This document shows, in pieces, positions 46,411-54,940 of a stretch of DNA of 64,000 nt. Under the pieces are notes generated by a model. The model saw only the letters and a list, made by a program, of their open reading frames with translations, made no database searches and was not told the DNA's origin. Every line of letters starts with the position of its first letter. The stretch's first letter is position 1. Made by a program: the position numbers and the translations under genes. Source of the DNA: Clostridium sp. AF27-2AA (GTDB taxonomy: Bacteria; Bacillota; Clostridia; Lachnospirales; Lachnospiraceae); assembly GCF_003478505.1 (NCBI RefSeq), contig NZ_QUFI01000008.1:60941-124940 (forward strand). The letters are read 5' to 3'.

Positions 46411-47031
46411 ATGGGAAAACAGAGCTGGCGGGGCGGCAACATGCTGTACCCGGTACCGGCCGTGATGGTAAGCTGCGCACGGCCCGGTGAAAAGCCAAAT
46501 ATCATAACGGTAGCCTGGGCCGGAACCGTCTGCTCTGCCCCGGCTATGCTTTCTATTTCCGTGCGGAAAGAGCGCTATTCTTACGACATCATCAAAGAGA
46601 CCGGCGAATTCGTGGTCAATCTGGTGACAAAGGATCTGGTGTTTGCCACCGACTACTGCGGCGTAAAATCCGGCCGTGATACAGATAAGTTCCAGGAGAT
46701 GAAGCTGACACCGCTTCCATCTCAACATATCAGCGCACCGGGCATTGCGGAGAGTCCGTTAAACCTGGAGTGTAAAGTGAAGCAGGTGGTGGAGCTTGGA
46801 AGCCATGACATGTTCATTGCGGAGATTCTGGGCGTAACGGTGGATGACCGTTACATGGATGAGAAGGGGACCTTCCATTTAAATGACGCAAAGCTGATCA
46901 GCTACTCCCATGGAACGTATTTTGAACTGGGAGAGAAGATCGGAACCTTTGGATATTCGGTACGGAAAGACAGCAAAAATAAAAGCAAACGTTCCGATAC
47001 AGCGAAGCACACACGGAGGAAAGCAAAATGA
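46411..47031 (+). CDS. Flavin reductase-like (FMN-binding split barrel) protein
   Basis: 206 residues. The split-barrel FMN fold is recognised by PVPAVMVSCARPGEKPN, ITVAWAGTVCSAPAMLSISV and GEFVVNLVTKDL, typical of flavin reductase-like oxidoreductases. The substrate is unknown; the family includes flavin reductases and other FMN enzymes. A basic tail (KNKSKRSDTAKHTRRKAK) extends beyond the fold. It lies 12 bases after ppaC with AGAGGAG upstream and overlaps the next gene by 4 bases, so it is in an operon with the kinase. Confidence 0.9.
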   Translation: MGKQSWRGGNMLYPVPAVMVSCARPGEKPNIITVAWAGTVCSAPAMLSISVRKERYSYDIIKETGEFVVNLVTKDLVFATDYCGVKSGRDTDKFQEMKLTPLPSQHISAPGIAESPLNLECKVKQVVELGSHDMFIAEILGVTVDDRYMDEKGTFHLNDAKLISYSHGTYFELGEKIGTFGYSVRKDSKNKSKRSDTAKHTRRKAK

Positions 47032-47555
47032 AATCAAACATTACATTGGTAGGCATGCCGGCATCCGGTAAGAGTACCATCGGCGTTCTGCTGGCAAAAC
47101 GTCTTGGCTATTCATTTGTAGATGTGGATATCGTGATTCAGGAAAAGACGGGTCAGCTCTTAAAAGAAATCATCGCGGAGCGCGGTACCGATGGCTTTTT
47201 AAAGGTTGAGGAAGATATTAACGCTGAGCTGGAGACAGAGCGTTCCGTGATCGCTCCGGGCGGCAGCGTGATCTACGGCCCGAAGGCCATGGAACACCTG
47301 CATGAAATCAGCACAGTCGTGTACTTAAAGCTGAGCTATGAGGATGTAAAGCAGCGCCTTGGCGACTTAAAAGACCGCGGAGTAGTCTTAAAGGACGGCA
47401 TGACCCTGTTAGATCTCTACAATGAGCGCGTGCCGCTTTATGAAAAGTATGCGGACGTGACCATTGACGAGACCGGAAAGGCACTGGGCGCCTGTGTAGA
47501 CGAACTCCGTAAGATCATGGAACAGCGGATGGAGAACGGCGAGCTGGCTAGATAA
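47028..47555 (+). CDS. aroK: Shikimate kinase-like P-loop kinase
   Basis: 175-residue nucleoside-monophosphate-kinase-fold protein. Walker A is VGMPASGKSTIG (about residues 8-19), followed by DVDIVIQEKTG (substrate-binding Asp) and the APGGSVIYG motif. These match shikimate kinase, but the strict GGG and R residues of housekeeping AroK are not all evident, and no other aro gene is nearby. It may therefore act on a different substrate. ATGA coupling to the flavin reductase gene. The 3' end overlaps the convergent glycosylase gene by 8 bases. Confidence 0.75.
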   Translation: MKSNITLVGMPASGKSTIGVLLAKRLGYSFVDVDIVIQEKTGQLLKEIIAERGTDGFLKVEEDINAELETERSVIAPGGSVIYGPKAMEHLHEISTVVYLKLSYEDVKQRLGDLKDRGVVLKDGMTLLDLYNERVPLYEKYADVTIDETGKALGACVDELRKIMEQRMENGELAR

Positions 47556-48063
47556 TAAATTTACTCCAGCATTCGGACAGCCGTTCCAGGGAAAAAGCCG
47601 CGTTTGCGGGACTGGTGGAAGGACAGAGCGCAGCCGGGCGCCCGGTAACCGGTTCGCAGTAGCGTCTGTAAAGCCGGAATGCGGTGCCGCCGTTGGCAAT
47701 AATCGTCTGGATATTGGCTGCTTTTAAAATCCGGCTGATGTCTGCGGGAACCGCATTTTTAATACTGCTGTCACTGGATCCTTTGATATCACAGGATGCG
47801 ATGACATCCCAGAGAGCAAGACCATGTGTGAGAAGCATGGTCTTTTTTTCGTCTATGGACTGGGGAACTGGAACCTCCAGAAGCTGAGCCATGAGCTTCC
47901 AGAAACGGTTCTGCGGATGACCGTAGTAGAACTGGTTCTCCCGGGATTTTACGGAAGGGAAGCTTCCGAGGATCAGAATGCGGGAGTGTTCATCGAAGAC
48001 CGGCTCAAAGGTGTGCTGGACGTGGGTGTAGCCTGATGGAAGCGGAGTCATATTTGGATTCAT
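47548..48063 (-). CDS. DNA glycosylase of the UDG superfamily (hypoxanthine-DNA glycosylase type)
   Basis: 171 residues. The first active-site motif is LILGSFPSVKSRENQFYYGH and the later motif is LCPSTSPANAAFS, as in the UDG-superfamily group that removes deaminated bases such as hypoxanthine; NRFW between them is also characteristic. It initiates base-excision repair. The ATG at 48063 is chosen (AGAAGG upstream, and homology starts there). It overlaps the convergent kinase gene at its 3' end by 8 bases. Confidence 0.87.
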   Translation of the reverse strand: MNPNMTPLPSGYTHVQHTFEPVFDEHSRILILGSFPSVKSRENQFYYGHPQNRFWKLMAQLLEVPVPQSIDEKKTMLLTHGLALWDVIASCDIKGSSDSSIKNAVPADISRILKAANIQTIIANGGTAFRLYRRYCEPVTGRPAALCPSTSPANAAFSLERLSECWSKFII

Positions 48064-48186
48064 GAAAACCTTCTTTCTGCGGGAACTTTCGCTCAGAAAA
48101 CCCGCTGTGGTTTGTGTATTGCAGGAACTGTAACGTCTGCCCTTAACTGTATGCTTTTTCCACCGGGAAGTCAATATCATAGGTTT

Positions 48187-48232
48187 GAAGCCGTACAGGC
48201 TTCTTTTTTTTCGTCGGATCCTGTGTTATACT
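48187..48232 (+). promoter_or_regulatory. Terminator-like hairpin followed by a promoter
   Basis: GAAGCC (48187-48192) and GGCTTC (48198-48203) form a 6-base-pair stem followed by about ten T (to 48211). TATACT at 48227-48232 with no good -35 is the likely promoter of the next gene. The hairpin stops plus-strand read-through even though the nearest upstream plus gene ends at 47555. Confidence 0.65.
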
Positions 48233-48335
48233 CATATGTAAAAATGATGTTCATGCAGCGCATGAATAAGAAAAACGGTACTGACATTGTGTGTGAACAG
48301 TAACAAAAAACGGATTGGGAAAGGGGCTTGGAGTC

Positions 48336-48812
48336 ATGGAACAGGATGAGAAACAGACGGCGGTGGCAGAACTTCTGGAAGATTTTTCAGAGGAACACCT
48401 CTGGGCGTGCATCGTGGCGTTTCAGGGAGAGCCGCTTCGGACCATGTCCGGGCTTCCGTATTCCTACACATTAAAGGAAGGAAAACATGGCGGCCTTACA
48501 AAGGAACTCTGGGTGGACCGGCGGGAGAACAGCAAGTCCATCACCTGGAGCTCAGTCCGGATGGCGTTCCAGAATGTGCTGAAGATGAAGGAAAGCCTTT
48601 CGGAAGGTGAAAAGCCCTATGTGAAGCGGCCAAAAGCACTGGGAGACATCCGCGGGGTATCTTATATCTATCCGCTGTTTGACCGGTTCGGCCTGATCGA
48701 GACAGACCCGGACAAGGGAGAAAACAATGGAGTACAGATGTGCCTGCAGCTGGAGGAAGCTTCTGCTCACAGCGAAGCAGAAGAAAATACAGAAGGTGAG
48801 ATAGCAAGATGA
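48336..48812 (+). CDS. Conserved protein of unknown function
   Basis: 158 residues. The conserved-looking core is FQGEPLRTMSGLPYSYTLK, GGLTKELWVDRRENSKSITW and PKALGDIRGVSYIYPLFDRF, with strongly patterned aromatic and charged residues that suggest DNA or nucleotide contact. No characterised family is recognised. The ATG at 48336 has AAAGGGG upstream; a TTG at 48315 is a less likely start. It overlaps the LysR gene by 4 bases (ATGA) and is therefore in that operon. Confidence 0.78.
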   Translation: MEQDEKQTAVAELLEDFSEEHLWACIVAFQGEPLRTMSGLPYSYTLKEGKHGGLTKELWVDRRENSKSITWSSVRMAFQNVLKMKESLSEGEKPYVKRPKALGDIRGVSYIYPLFDRFGLIETDPDKGENNGVQMCLQLEEASAHSEAEENTEGEIAR

Positions 48813-49789
48813 ACTTAAAGGAGCAGCAGTATGTATGTACCCTGGCGCGCTGCCAGAGCCTTTCCCGGGCAGCGGAGGAATTGTTCATTTCTCCATCGGC
48901 GCTGAGTGTCTATATCAGCAATCTGGAAAAATATCTTGGCGTTCGTCTGTTTGAGCGCACGGGAAGAGGCAAGGCTTTTGTGCTGACATCCATTGGGGAA
49001 GAATATGTGGTGCGGGCAGAGAAAATGCTGGAACTGAAGGCGGAATTCGAGGGACTGGTGGAGAATGAACTGCACAGGAGCCATCCGGCTATTCGCGTTG
49101 GAATCCAGCAGCGCCGGGCTATTTCTATTGTGCCAGAGGTATTGCAGCGTTTCATGGAAAAGTATCCGGATGTGGAAGTGATCTTTCGGGACGGAAATCA
49201 GGCAGAACTGATGAAGATGTTCCAGGAAGGCTCCGTAGATTACATGATTTCCGTGTGTTCGGAGGAGATTACGGATGTGGTTCGCACGGAAATTGCCAGA
49301 GAACGGGTTCTTCTGGCTCTTCCGGAGCATCATCCGGCCATTGCGCATGCATATCAGGTGGGGAATGAGCCATATCCGCACTTGGATGTGCGATACCTGG
49401 ACCGGGAAACATTTATTATTCCAGTGACAGGACAGAGTATGCGTATGACAGCGAACCGCATCTTTCAGCAGGCTCGTATCCGCCCCGGGCGTCTGATCGA
49501 GATTGGTCATTTTGACGTGATTATGAGCATGGTGAATATTGGACTTGGGATTGGATTTAACCGCCTTGGATATATCCATGATATGCAGAAGTTTGAGCAT
49601 GTGCGTTATTTCTTTGTGGATCATGAAGCTTACCGCTCAAGCCTGGAGCTGATTCGTCGGAAAGGCCATGTGATTTCTAACTGTGAACGGGATTTTCTGG
49701 ATATTCTGGTTAAGACCATTCAAAGCCGGTATGGCATGGAAGCGGTGGGGAAATACAAAGATACAACCGATATAGAAAACGGACAATAA
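48809..49789 (+). CDS. LysR-family transcription regulator
   Basis: 326 residues. The N-terminal winged helix is clear: EQQYVCTLARCQSLSRAAEE, ELFISPSALSVYISNLEK and LGVRLFERTGRG. The C-terminal effector domain is of the periplasmic-binding-protein type. It is divergent in function from its operon partner but lies directly ahead of the YfcC transporter and amidohydrolase genes on the same strand, so it probably activates them in response to their substrate. Translation is coupled to the preceding gene by ATGA. Confidence 0.93.
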   Translation: MNLKEQQYVCTLARCQSLSRAAEELFISPSALSVYISNLEKYLGVRLFERTGRGKAFVLTSIGEEYVVRAEKMLELKAEFEGLVENELHRSHPAIRVGIQQRRAISIVPEVLQRFMEKYPDVEVIFRDGNQAELMKMFQEGSVDYMISVCSEEITDVVRTEIARERVLLALPEHHPAIAHAYQVGNEPYPHLDVRYLDRETFIIPVTGQSMRMTANRIFQQARIRPGRLIEIGHFDVIMSMVNIGLGIGFNRLGYIHDMQKFEHVRYFFVDHEAYRSSLELIRRKGHVISNCERDFLDILVKTIQSRYGMEAVGKYKDTTDIENGQ

Positions 49790-49820
49790 TTGCACAAATA
49801 TGACAAACAATTCAAAAAAT

Positions 49821-49875
49821 TTAAAACGGTTTTAAGAAAAACCAAATGGTAAAAAGCCACCATCACTATTATACT
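49821..49875 (+). promoter_or_regulatory. Regulatory region of the YfcC transporter operon
   Basis: TTAAAACGGTTTTAA (49821-49835) is a perfect palindrome around a central G. TATACT (49870-49875) is a good -10 without a recognisable -35. An activator-dependent promoter fits a LysR target. Confidence 0.55.
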
Positions 49876-49912
49876 TTAAAACAATAAAGTTTAATAGGAG
49901 GTGGCTTTTGGT

Positions 49913-51310
49913 ATGAGTACCAAGAAAAAGTTTCGAGTACCGCACAGCTTTGTGATCGTATTTTCTATTATCATCGCTGCTGTGCTCTTAACCTGGATCA
50001 TTCCGGCCGGCGAGTATGTCCGCGTGGAAAATGCGGATGGCATCAAGGTCATTGATCCGCCCCAGTTTAACTACATTGCGAGAACTCCGGTGAATCCGCT
50101 GCTGATCCCAATGTACATTGTAAAAGCATTTATCAAACGTGTGGATATCATGCTGGTTATTTTATTCTCTGGCGGCGCGTTCCACATGCTGACCCAGTCC
50201 GGCGCACTGCAGGCAGTGATCGCAAAGCTGGCAAAGAAATTTTCCAACAACCTGTATGTGTTCATTCCGATCCTGACCCTGATGTTTGGTCTGATCTGCA
50301 CCACCCAGGGTGTAAACATGTTCATCGCCTTTGCTCCGGTTATGGTAATGCTGGCATTGGCCATCGGACTTGACTCCATTACCGGTGCTGCCATCATCCT
50401 GCTTGGCGGCGCGATTGGATTCTCCACCGGTACCTTAAATCCGAATACCACGGTTGTTGCGCAGAAAATCGCAGAGCTTCCGCTGTATTCCGGTATTGGA
50501 TATCGCTGGGTATGTTTCGCGGTTTACTATGTCATCACCAATATCTTCCTGGTTCGCTATGCGTTAAAGATCAAAAAGGACCCGACCAAGAGCCCGATGT
50601 ATGATCTGGATCAGAACAGTGAGCTTCGCGCAGGCGGTGGTCTGGAAGATTTCGGCACCATCGATGCCCGCAAGGTATTAAGCATCATTGCCCTGGTTGT
50701 TTCTCTGGGTGCAGTTATTTACGGAAGCATCAAGTTTGGCTGGGATATGCCGGAGATGGCAGCGATGTTCATCTGGCTGGCTATCGTGGTTGGTATCATT
50801 TCCGGATTTGATTCGGATACCATTTGCAAGAACTTCCTGGAAGGCTGCAAGAAGATGATGTCAGCTATGATCATCATCGGTCTGGCACAGTCCATCAGCT
50901 CCATCATGTCTGACGGTAAGATCATTGATACCGTTGTGCATGGCCTGGCTGGCGGACTTGGCAGCGTACCGACCCTGCTTCAGGCACCGGCTATGCTGAT
51001 CGCGAACACCATCATCAACGTGTTCCTGACCTCTGGTTCCGGACAGGCAGCAGCCGTTATGCCAATCCTGGTTCCGCTTTCTGACCTGATCGGTGTGACC
51101 AGACAGACTGCGGTTCTGGCATTCAACTTTGGTGACGGCTTCTGTAACTACATTCTGCCGACCTCTACCGCTCTGATGGGTATCATCAGTGCCTGCAACA
51201 TCCCGTATGACCGCTGGATGCGTTTTATGTGGAAGATGTTTGCCATCTGGCTGGTTGTTGGAACCGTAATGCTTGTCATTGCACAGCTGATCAATTACGG
51301 ACCGATGTAA
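49913..51310 (+). CDS. YfcC/DcuC-superfamily membrane transporter
   Basis: 465 residues, about twelve membrane segments. The start PHSFVIVFSIIIAAVLLTWIIPAGEY and the inner GGAIGFSTGTLNPNTTVVAQ are typical of the YfcC family (amino acid, peptide or C4-dicarboxylate-like substrates). The exact substrate is not known. The ATG at 49913 has AGGAGGTGG upstream. It is followed after 25 bases by an M20 amidohydrolase, so the imported compound is probably an N-acyl or peptide-like amide. Confidence 0.9.
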   Translation: MSTKKKFRVPHSFVIVFSIIIAAVLLTWIIPAGEYVRVENADGIKVIDPPQFNYIARTPVNPLLIPMYIVKAFIKRVDIMLVILFSGGAFHMLTQSGALQAVIAKLAKKFSNNLYVFIPILTLMFGLICTTQGVNMFIAFAPVMVMLALAIGLDSITGAAIILLGGAIGFSTGTLNPNTTVVAQKIAELPLYSGIGYRWVCFAVYYVITNIFLVRYALKIKKDPTKSPMYDLDQNSELRAGGGLEDFGTIDARKVLSIIALVVSLGAVIYGSIKFGWDMPEMAAMFIWLAIVVGIISGFDSDTICKNFLEGCKKMMSAMIIIGLAQSISSIMSDGKIIDTVVHGLAGGLGSVPTLLQAPAMLIANTIINVFLTSGSGQAAAVMPILVPLSDLIGVTRQTAVLAFNFGDGFCNYILPTSTALMGIISACNIPYDRWMRFMWKMFAIWLVVGTVMLVIAQLINYGPM

Positions 51311-51335
51311 GAGATGTTGATAAGGAGTAAAGAAA

Positions 51336-52511
51336 ATGAGTGATAAAAAGTCTCTGTTTGAAGCCATTGACGCGCAGCGCGCTGAGCTGTGCTCCATGGC
51401 AGACCAGATTTTTGATAATCCGGAGTACGAGGGCGAAGAGGTATTTGCCAGCGGCCTTCTGACCGATTACCTGAAGAAAAACGGGTTTGAGGTAGAGATG
51501 GGTGTGGGCGGTTTTAAGACCGCGTTCCGCGCTACCTACAGTCATGGCGAGGGCGGACCGGTTCTTGGTATTCTCTGTGAGTACGATGCGCTCCGCAACC
51601 TGGGACACGGCTGCGGCCATCATATGCAGGGCCCGGGATGTCTGGGTGCCGCAGTAGCATTAAAGAATCTGGACACGGATAAGCCGTTCCAGCTTGTAGT
51701 ATATGGAACCCCGGCCGAGGAGACCTTTGGCAGCAAGGTTCAGATGATTCAGAACGGCTGCTTTAAGGAGCTGGATGTGGCTTTCATGATGCATGGCGGT
51801 CCGAACACCTGCACCGATATCAAGTGCCTGGCTCAGAAGAGCTACAAGGTAACCTTCCACGGACACCGGGCCCATGCGGCACTGGCACCGGAGAAGGGCC
51901 GCAGCGCCTTTGATGCGATGCTTGCAGCATTCCAGGGCATTGAGTTTCTGCGTGAGCATGTGCCGGATGATGTGCGTATGCATTACTGCATGACCGAGCT
52001 TCCAGGCCCGGCCAACGTGGTTCCGGCTACCGCAAAGGGTGAGTTCTCCCTTCGTTCCTTCTCCAGAAAAGAGCTGGAAGAGGTCAGTGAGCGCTTCCAG
52101 GATATCATCAAGGGTGCAGCCCTGATCGCAGGTGTAACCTATGATATCGAGGAGGGAACCTTCTTCTACAACAAGATTCCGGTTCTGGCATTAAACAAGC
52201 TTCTGATGGACAATGCTGAGCTTGCGGGAGCACCGCAGCTGGCACCGCCCCGGGAGAAGACCGGCTCCACAGATTTCGGCAACGTAATGTACGAGATTCC
52301 GGGCTCCTGCATCCGTGTGGCATTCGTTCCGGAGGGAACGGCATCCCACTCCCAGGAGTTTGTAGATGCAGGTAAGAGCGAGAGCGCTCACAACTGCGTG
52401 ATCTACGGCGCAAAGGCCATCGGTGGAGCCTGCTACGACCTGCTTACCAAAGAGGGCCTGCTAGATCAGGTAAAAGCAGAGTTTGCCGAAAACAAAAAGA
52501 AAAACCAGTAA
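51336..52511 (+). CDS. M20-family amidohydrolase / peptidase
   Basis: 391 residues. The metallopeptidase core shows the metal and catalytic motifs LGILCEYDALRNLGHGCGHH and GTPAEETFGSK, the dimerisation domain (YKVTFHGHRAHAALAPEKGR) and the C-terminal metal region ending HSQEFVDAGKSE. It resembles aminoacylase/AbgB-type enzymes that cleave N-acyl-amino acids or aminobenzoyl-glutamate. Pairing with the YfcC transporter suggests uptake followed by cleavage in the cytoplasm. AAGGAG precedes the ATG; a strong terminator follows. Confidence 0.92.
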   Translation: MSDKKSLFEAIDAQRAELCSMADQIFDNPEYEGEEVFASGLLTDYLKKNGFEVEMGVGGFKTAFRATYSHGEGGPVLGILCEYDALRNLGHGCGHHMQGPGCLGAAVALKNLDTDKPFQLVVYGTPAEETFGSKVQMIQNGCFKELDVAFMMHGGPNTCTDIKCLAQKSYKVTFHGHRAHAALAPEKGRSAFDAMLAAFQGIEFLREHVPDDVRMHYCMTELPGPANVVPATAKGEFSLRSFSRKELEEVSERFQDIIKGAALIAGVTYDIEEGTFFYNKIPVLALNKLLMDNAELAGAPQLAPPREKTGSTDFGNVMYEIPGSCIRVAFVPEGTASHSQEFVDAGKSESAHNCVIYGAKAIGGACYDLLTKEGLLDQVKAEFAENKKKNQ

Positions 52512-52593
52512 CAAAACAATCAATCAAAGAAAAGAAATGCAGCTGCATGGATTATAGTGAAAGAGACTATATTCGCGCAGCTGATGCAAAAGG

Positions 52594-52625
52594 AAGAGGG
52601 CTGACGCGGATGTCGGTCCTCTTTT
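52594..52625 (+). terminator. Terminator after the amidohydrolase gene
   Basis: A 12-base-pair stem with two G-U pairs (52594-52605 with 52612-52623), 6-base loop and a TTTT tail. Confidence 0.85.
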
Positions 52626-52721
52626 GCTGTTCTATAAAATCAGCCGGAATCTGGGAAATTCAGGAGCGTTCCGGCACCGGGGATTTATCTGGAATGGTGC
52701 AGCGCGGAAAGGAACAGAACC

Positions 52722-53603
52722 ATGGATACAAACAAGACGAAGAAAAAATGGAAGGAACTGGGAATCGATGCCCTGTTTGATTTTGCGGGCGCGTTTTTGC
52801 AGGCAGTGGGCGTCTGGTGTTTTATTGAGCCGAGCCGCATCGCGCCGGGCGGGGTATCCGGTATTGCATTGATGTTAAATCACCTGTTTGCGCTGCCCAT
52901 CGGTGCGGTGAGCCTGGTGATCAACATTCCGCTGATGATTGCCGCCTGGTGCCTGTTAGACCGCTCCATGACCCTTAAAACCGTCCGAACCGTTATCTGG
53001 ATGAGTGTGATCCAGGACCTGGTATCTATGGCCGGAATCTGGCAGTATGAGGGCGACCGGCTGATCTCCTGCGGGTTTGGCGGGATTTTCGTGGGAGTCG
53101 GCATGGCGCTGATCTTTATGCGAAACTCTACCACAGGAGGCGGGGATATCCTGGCAAAGCTTTTGCAGAAGCTCTGCCCCTATATGCAGACCGGTTATGC
53201 CATTATGCTGGTAGACTTTGTGATCGTGGGAGCTTCGGTTCTGGTGTTTGGTGAGATTGAGGCGGCACTGTATGGTATCATTTCCATTGTCTGCACGACA
53301 CAGGCAGTGGATACACTGCTCTATGGTATGAATAAGGGAAGCCTGATCACCATTCACTCAGAAAAGAATGAGGAGATTGCAAGGGAAATCATGGAGACCA
53401 TGGACCGCGGTACTACGTTTTATAAGAGCATTGGCGGATACAGCGGAAAAGAGGGGCTGACTCTGACCTGTGCGGTGGACCGCAAACAGTTTCATGTGGT
53501 CAAAGAGATCATTGACCGGCATGACCCGAGGGCCTTTGTGATCGTGTCACCGACGAAAGAAACCTATGGAGAGGGATTCATCGGGGATTACCGGAAACTG
53601 TAG
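52722..53603 (+). CDS. YitT-family membrane protein with DUF2179
   Basis: 293 residues. About five to six membrane segments in the first 200 residues (DFAGAFLQAVGVWCFIEPSR start, with the family's conserved GGVSGIALMLNHLF and STTGGGDILAKLL) and a cytoplasmic DUF2179 domain (about 210-290, YKSIGGYSGKEGLTLTCAVD). Function unknown; members occur widely in Firmicutes. AAAGGAACAGAACC precedes the ATG. Its downstream hairpin contains the queT promoter. Confidence 0.92.
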   Translation: MDTNKTKKKWKELGIDALFDFAGAFLQAVGVWCFIEPSRIAPGGVSGIALMLNHLFALPIGAVSLVINIPLMIAAWCLLDRSMTLKTVRTVIWMSVIQDLVSMAGIWQYEGDRLISCGFGGIFVGVGMALIFMRNSTTGGGDILAKLLQKLCPYMQTGYAIMLVDFVIVGASVLVFGEIEAALYGIISIVCTTQAVDTLLYGMNKGSLITIHSEKNEEIAREIMETMDRGTTFYKSIGGYSGKEGLTLTCAVDRKQFHVVKEIIDRHDPRAFVIVSPTKETYGEGFIGDYRKL

Positions 53604-53625
53604 GAAGAAAAAAGGATTAAAATGC

Positions 53626-53675
53626 AGAGAAGCCAGAAATGCTATCTTGCGTTCCTGGCTTCTCTATGTTATACT
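53626..53675 (+). promoter_or_regulatory. Hairpin after yitT that overlaps the queT leader promoter
   Basis: AGAGAAGCCAG (53626-53636) and CTGGCTTCTCT (53655-53665) form an 11-base-pair perfect stem without a T run. Within the right half lie TTGCGT (53647-53652), 17 bases and TATACT (53670-53675), so the hairpin and the promoter share bases. Transcription would start near 53682. Confidence 0.7.
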
Positions 53676-53825
53676 CTTACCCGTTGCAAAGCCCGCAAAA
53701 ACAAGGTCTTAAAGGGCTCGCCGATTTCCGGCGTAAGGCTATATATCTTCGATATATACCTTCCGCGGCAGTCGCCAGATGTACATGCAAGCATGTTCGC
53801 CTGGCTCGTTGCTGCGCGAAAATGA
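53676..53825 (+). promoter_or_regulatory. Multi-hairpin structured leader upstream of queT
   Basis: After the promoter the transcript can fold into at least four stems: AGCCC/GGGCT (about 53691-53718); CGCCG/CGGCG; AAGG plus TATATATC paired with GATATATA plus CCTT (about 53742-53770); and a nested three-tier stem (CGCGGCAG, GCCAG, ACATGC pairing with GCATGT, CTGGC, CTGCGCG; about 53765-53820). I do not recognise this as a named RNA. It contains no supported gene. Confidence 0.6.
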
Positions 53826-53870
53826 ATCGAGTGTTCGTGACCTTCCACTCGTAAAACAAAACTAAAGGAG
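53826..53870 (+). promoter_or_regulatory. Candidate preQ1-I riboswitch for queT
   Basis: CGAGTG (53828-53833) and CACTCG (53846-53851) form the first stem with a 12-base loop. The A-rich tail GTAAAACAAAACTAAAGGAG (53851-53870) follows, like the preQ1-I pseudoknot tail. It includes the ribosome site AAAGGAG, which a pseudoknot would hide. The regulated gene is a queuosine-precursor transporter, which fits. The loop does not match the consensus perfectly. Confidence 0.65.
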
Positions 53871-53878
53871 AACTGAAT

Positions 53879-54376
53879 ATGAACAAACAGCGTAACCAAT
53901 CAACAACTGGCCGTATTACCCAGGGAGCAGCCATTGCGGCTGTCTATGTGGCGCTGACCATGATCGTAGCACCGATCGCATTCGGCCCGGTCCAGTTCCG
54001 GATTTCTGAGGCACTTTGTGTGCTTCCGTACTTTTTGCCGAGCGCGGTACCAGGCGTGACCATCGGATGTTTCCTCGCCAATTTGCTCTGCGGAGCAGCA
54101 CCTCTTGACGTAGTATTCGGCAGTCTGGCAACTCTGATCGGAGCAGTCGGATCTTACTATCTTGGAAAGAAGAGCAAATGGCTGGTATGTGTTCCGCCGA
54201 TTCTTGCCAACACCATCATCATTCCGTGGGTACTGCGCTACGCGTACGGCTCTACAGATCTGATCCCGTATGCCATGGTGACTGTAGGAATCGGAGAGAT
54301 TCTGGCCATTGGCGTGCTGGGTAACATTTTGCTGCTGGCACTGGAGCGAAGTCACAGAGCGGTATTTGCGCAGTAA
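53879..54376 (+). CDS. queT: QueT-family queuosine precursor transporter
   Basis: 165-residue membrane protein, the substrate-binding component of an ECF-type or stand-alone importer for a queuosine precursor such as preQ1. Four to five hydrophobic segments are visible; conserved stretches include VQFRISEALCVLPYFLPSAVPG and LGKKSKWLVCVPPILANTIIIP. AAAGGAG lies 8 bases before the ATG, inside the riboswitch tail. No queCDEF genes are near, so the cell probably salvages the precursor. Confidence 0.92.
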   Translation: MNKQRNQSTTGRITQGAAIAAVYVALTMIVAPIAFGPVQFRISEALCVLPYFLPSAVPGVTIGCFLANLLCGAAPLDVVFGSLATLIGAVGSYYLGKKSKWLVCVPPILANTIIIPWVLRYAYGSTDLIPYAMVTVGIGEILAIGVLGNILLLALERSHRAVFAQ

Positions 54377-54391
54377 ATATATTGCTATTTT

Positions 54392-54940
54392 CTACAGCAT
54401 TTCCATGTAAGCCAGGAGCTGGTCTAACAGTCCAAGTCCGATCCAGATCAGGATCAGCAGGACTACGGCTCCCGCAATCAAAAATACGAGTTTGTAAAAC
54501 AGGCAGGCCCGGGCGAATTCTTTTCGTGCCGGGTCTTCTTCATACCTAGCTTTATGAAAAAGATAGAACCAGCCTACGATTGGCATGTTCATGCACATGA
54601 AGGTGTAAAACCAGGAGCGGACAGATGGCGTCCACCAGCGCTCACGTAAAGAGCGGCTGGTGCGGCGCTTTTTACGTGCCGGTTTGCCGGACTCCCAGGC
54701 AGCTTCATCCTGGAGTGTTTTGCCGGAAACGGGATTCTTTGCGGATGCATCCGGTCCTTCCGTATCTGGCAGAGTCAGCCGGGGAAGAACCGCGGTTTCC
54801 TGATCTGCGCGTTTTTCCAGCGCTGCCTGAATCTTTGCGGTGTCCACCGGAACTTCCTCTGTGTCCGGTATATGTGAACCGGTCACATCCTGCGTAAATT
54901 CCAGGTCCTGATCTTCTGATTCTGAATGAAGCTCTTTCAT
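54392..54940 (-). CDS. Membrane protein downstream of the PBP
   Basis: 182 residues. A long acidic, low-complexity cytoplasmic N-terminus (1-100, with a basic patch PARKKRRTSRSLRERWW) is followed by about two membrane segments (WFYTFMCMNMPIVGWFYLF and LVFLIAGAVVLLILIWIGLG). I recognise no family. The ATG follows the PBP stop directly (TAAATG, no gap), and GGAGGGAACAAC lies upstream, so it is co-translated with the PBP and may act with it in cell-wall synthesis. Confidence 0.78.
   Translation of the reverse strand: MKELHSESEDQDLEFTQDVTGSHIPDTEEVPVDTAKIQAALEKRADQETAVLPRLTLPDTEGPDASAKNPVSGKTLQDEAAWESGKPARKKRRTSRSLRERWWTPSVRSWFYTFMCMNMPIVGWFYLFHKARYEEDPARKEFARACLFYKLVFLIAGAVVLLILIWIGLGLLDQLLAYMEML

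Noticed and set aside
53622..53854. Short plus-strand open frames inside the queT leader
   Set aside because: They fall in strongly base-paired RNA, have no ribosome site, and their residues are Cys/Arg-rich, so RNA structure explains the region better.
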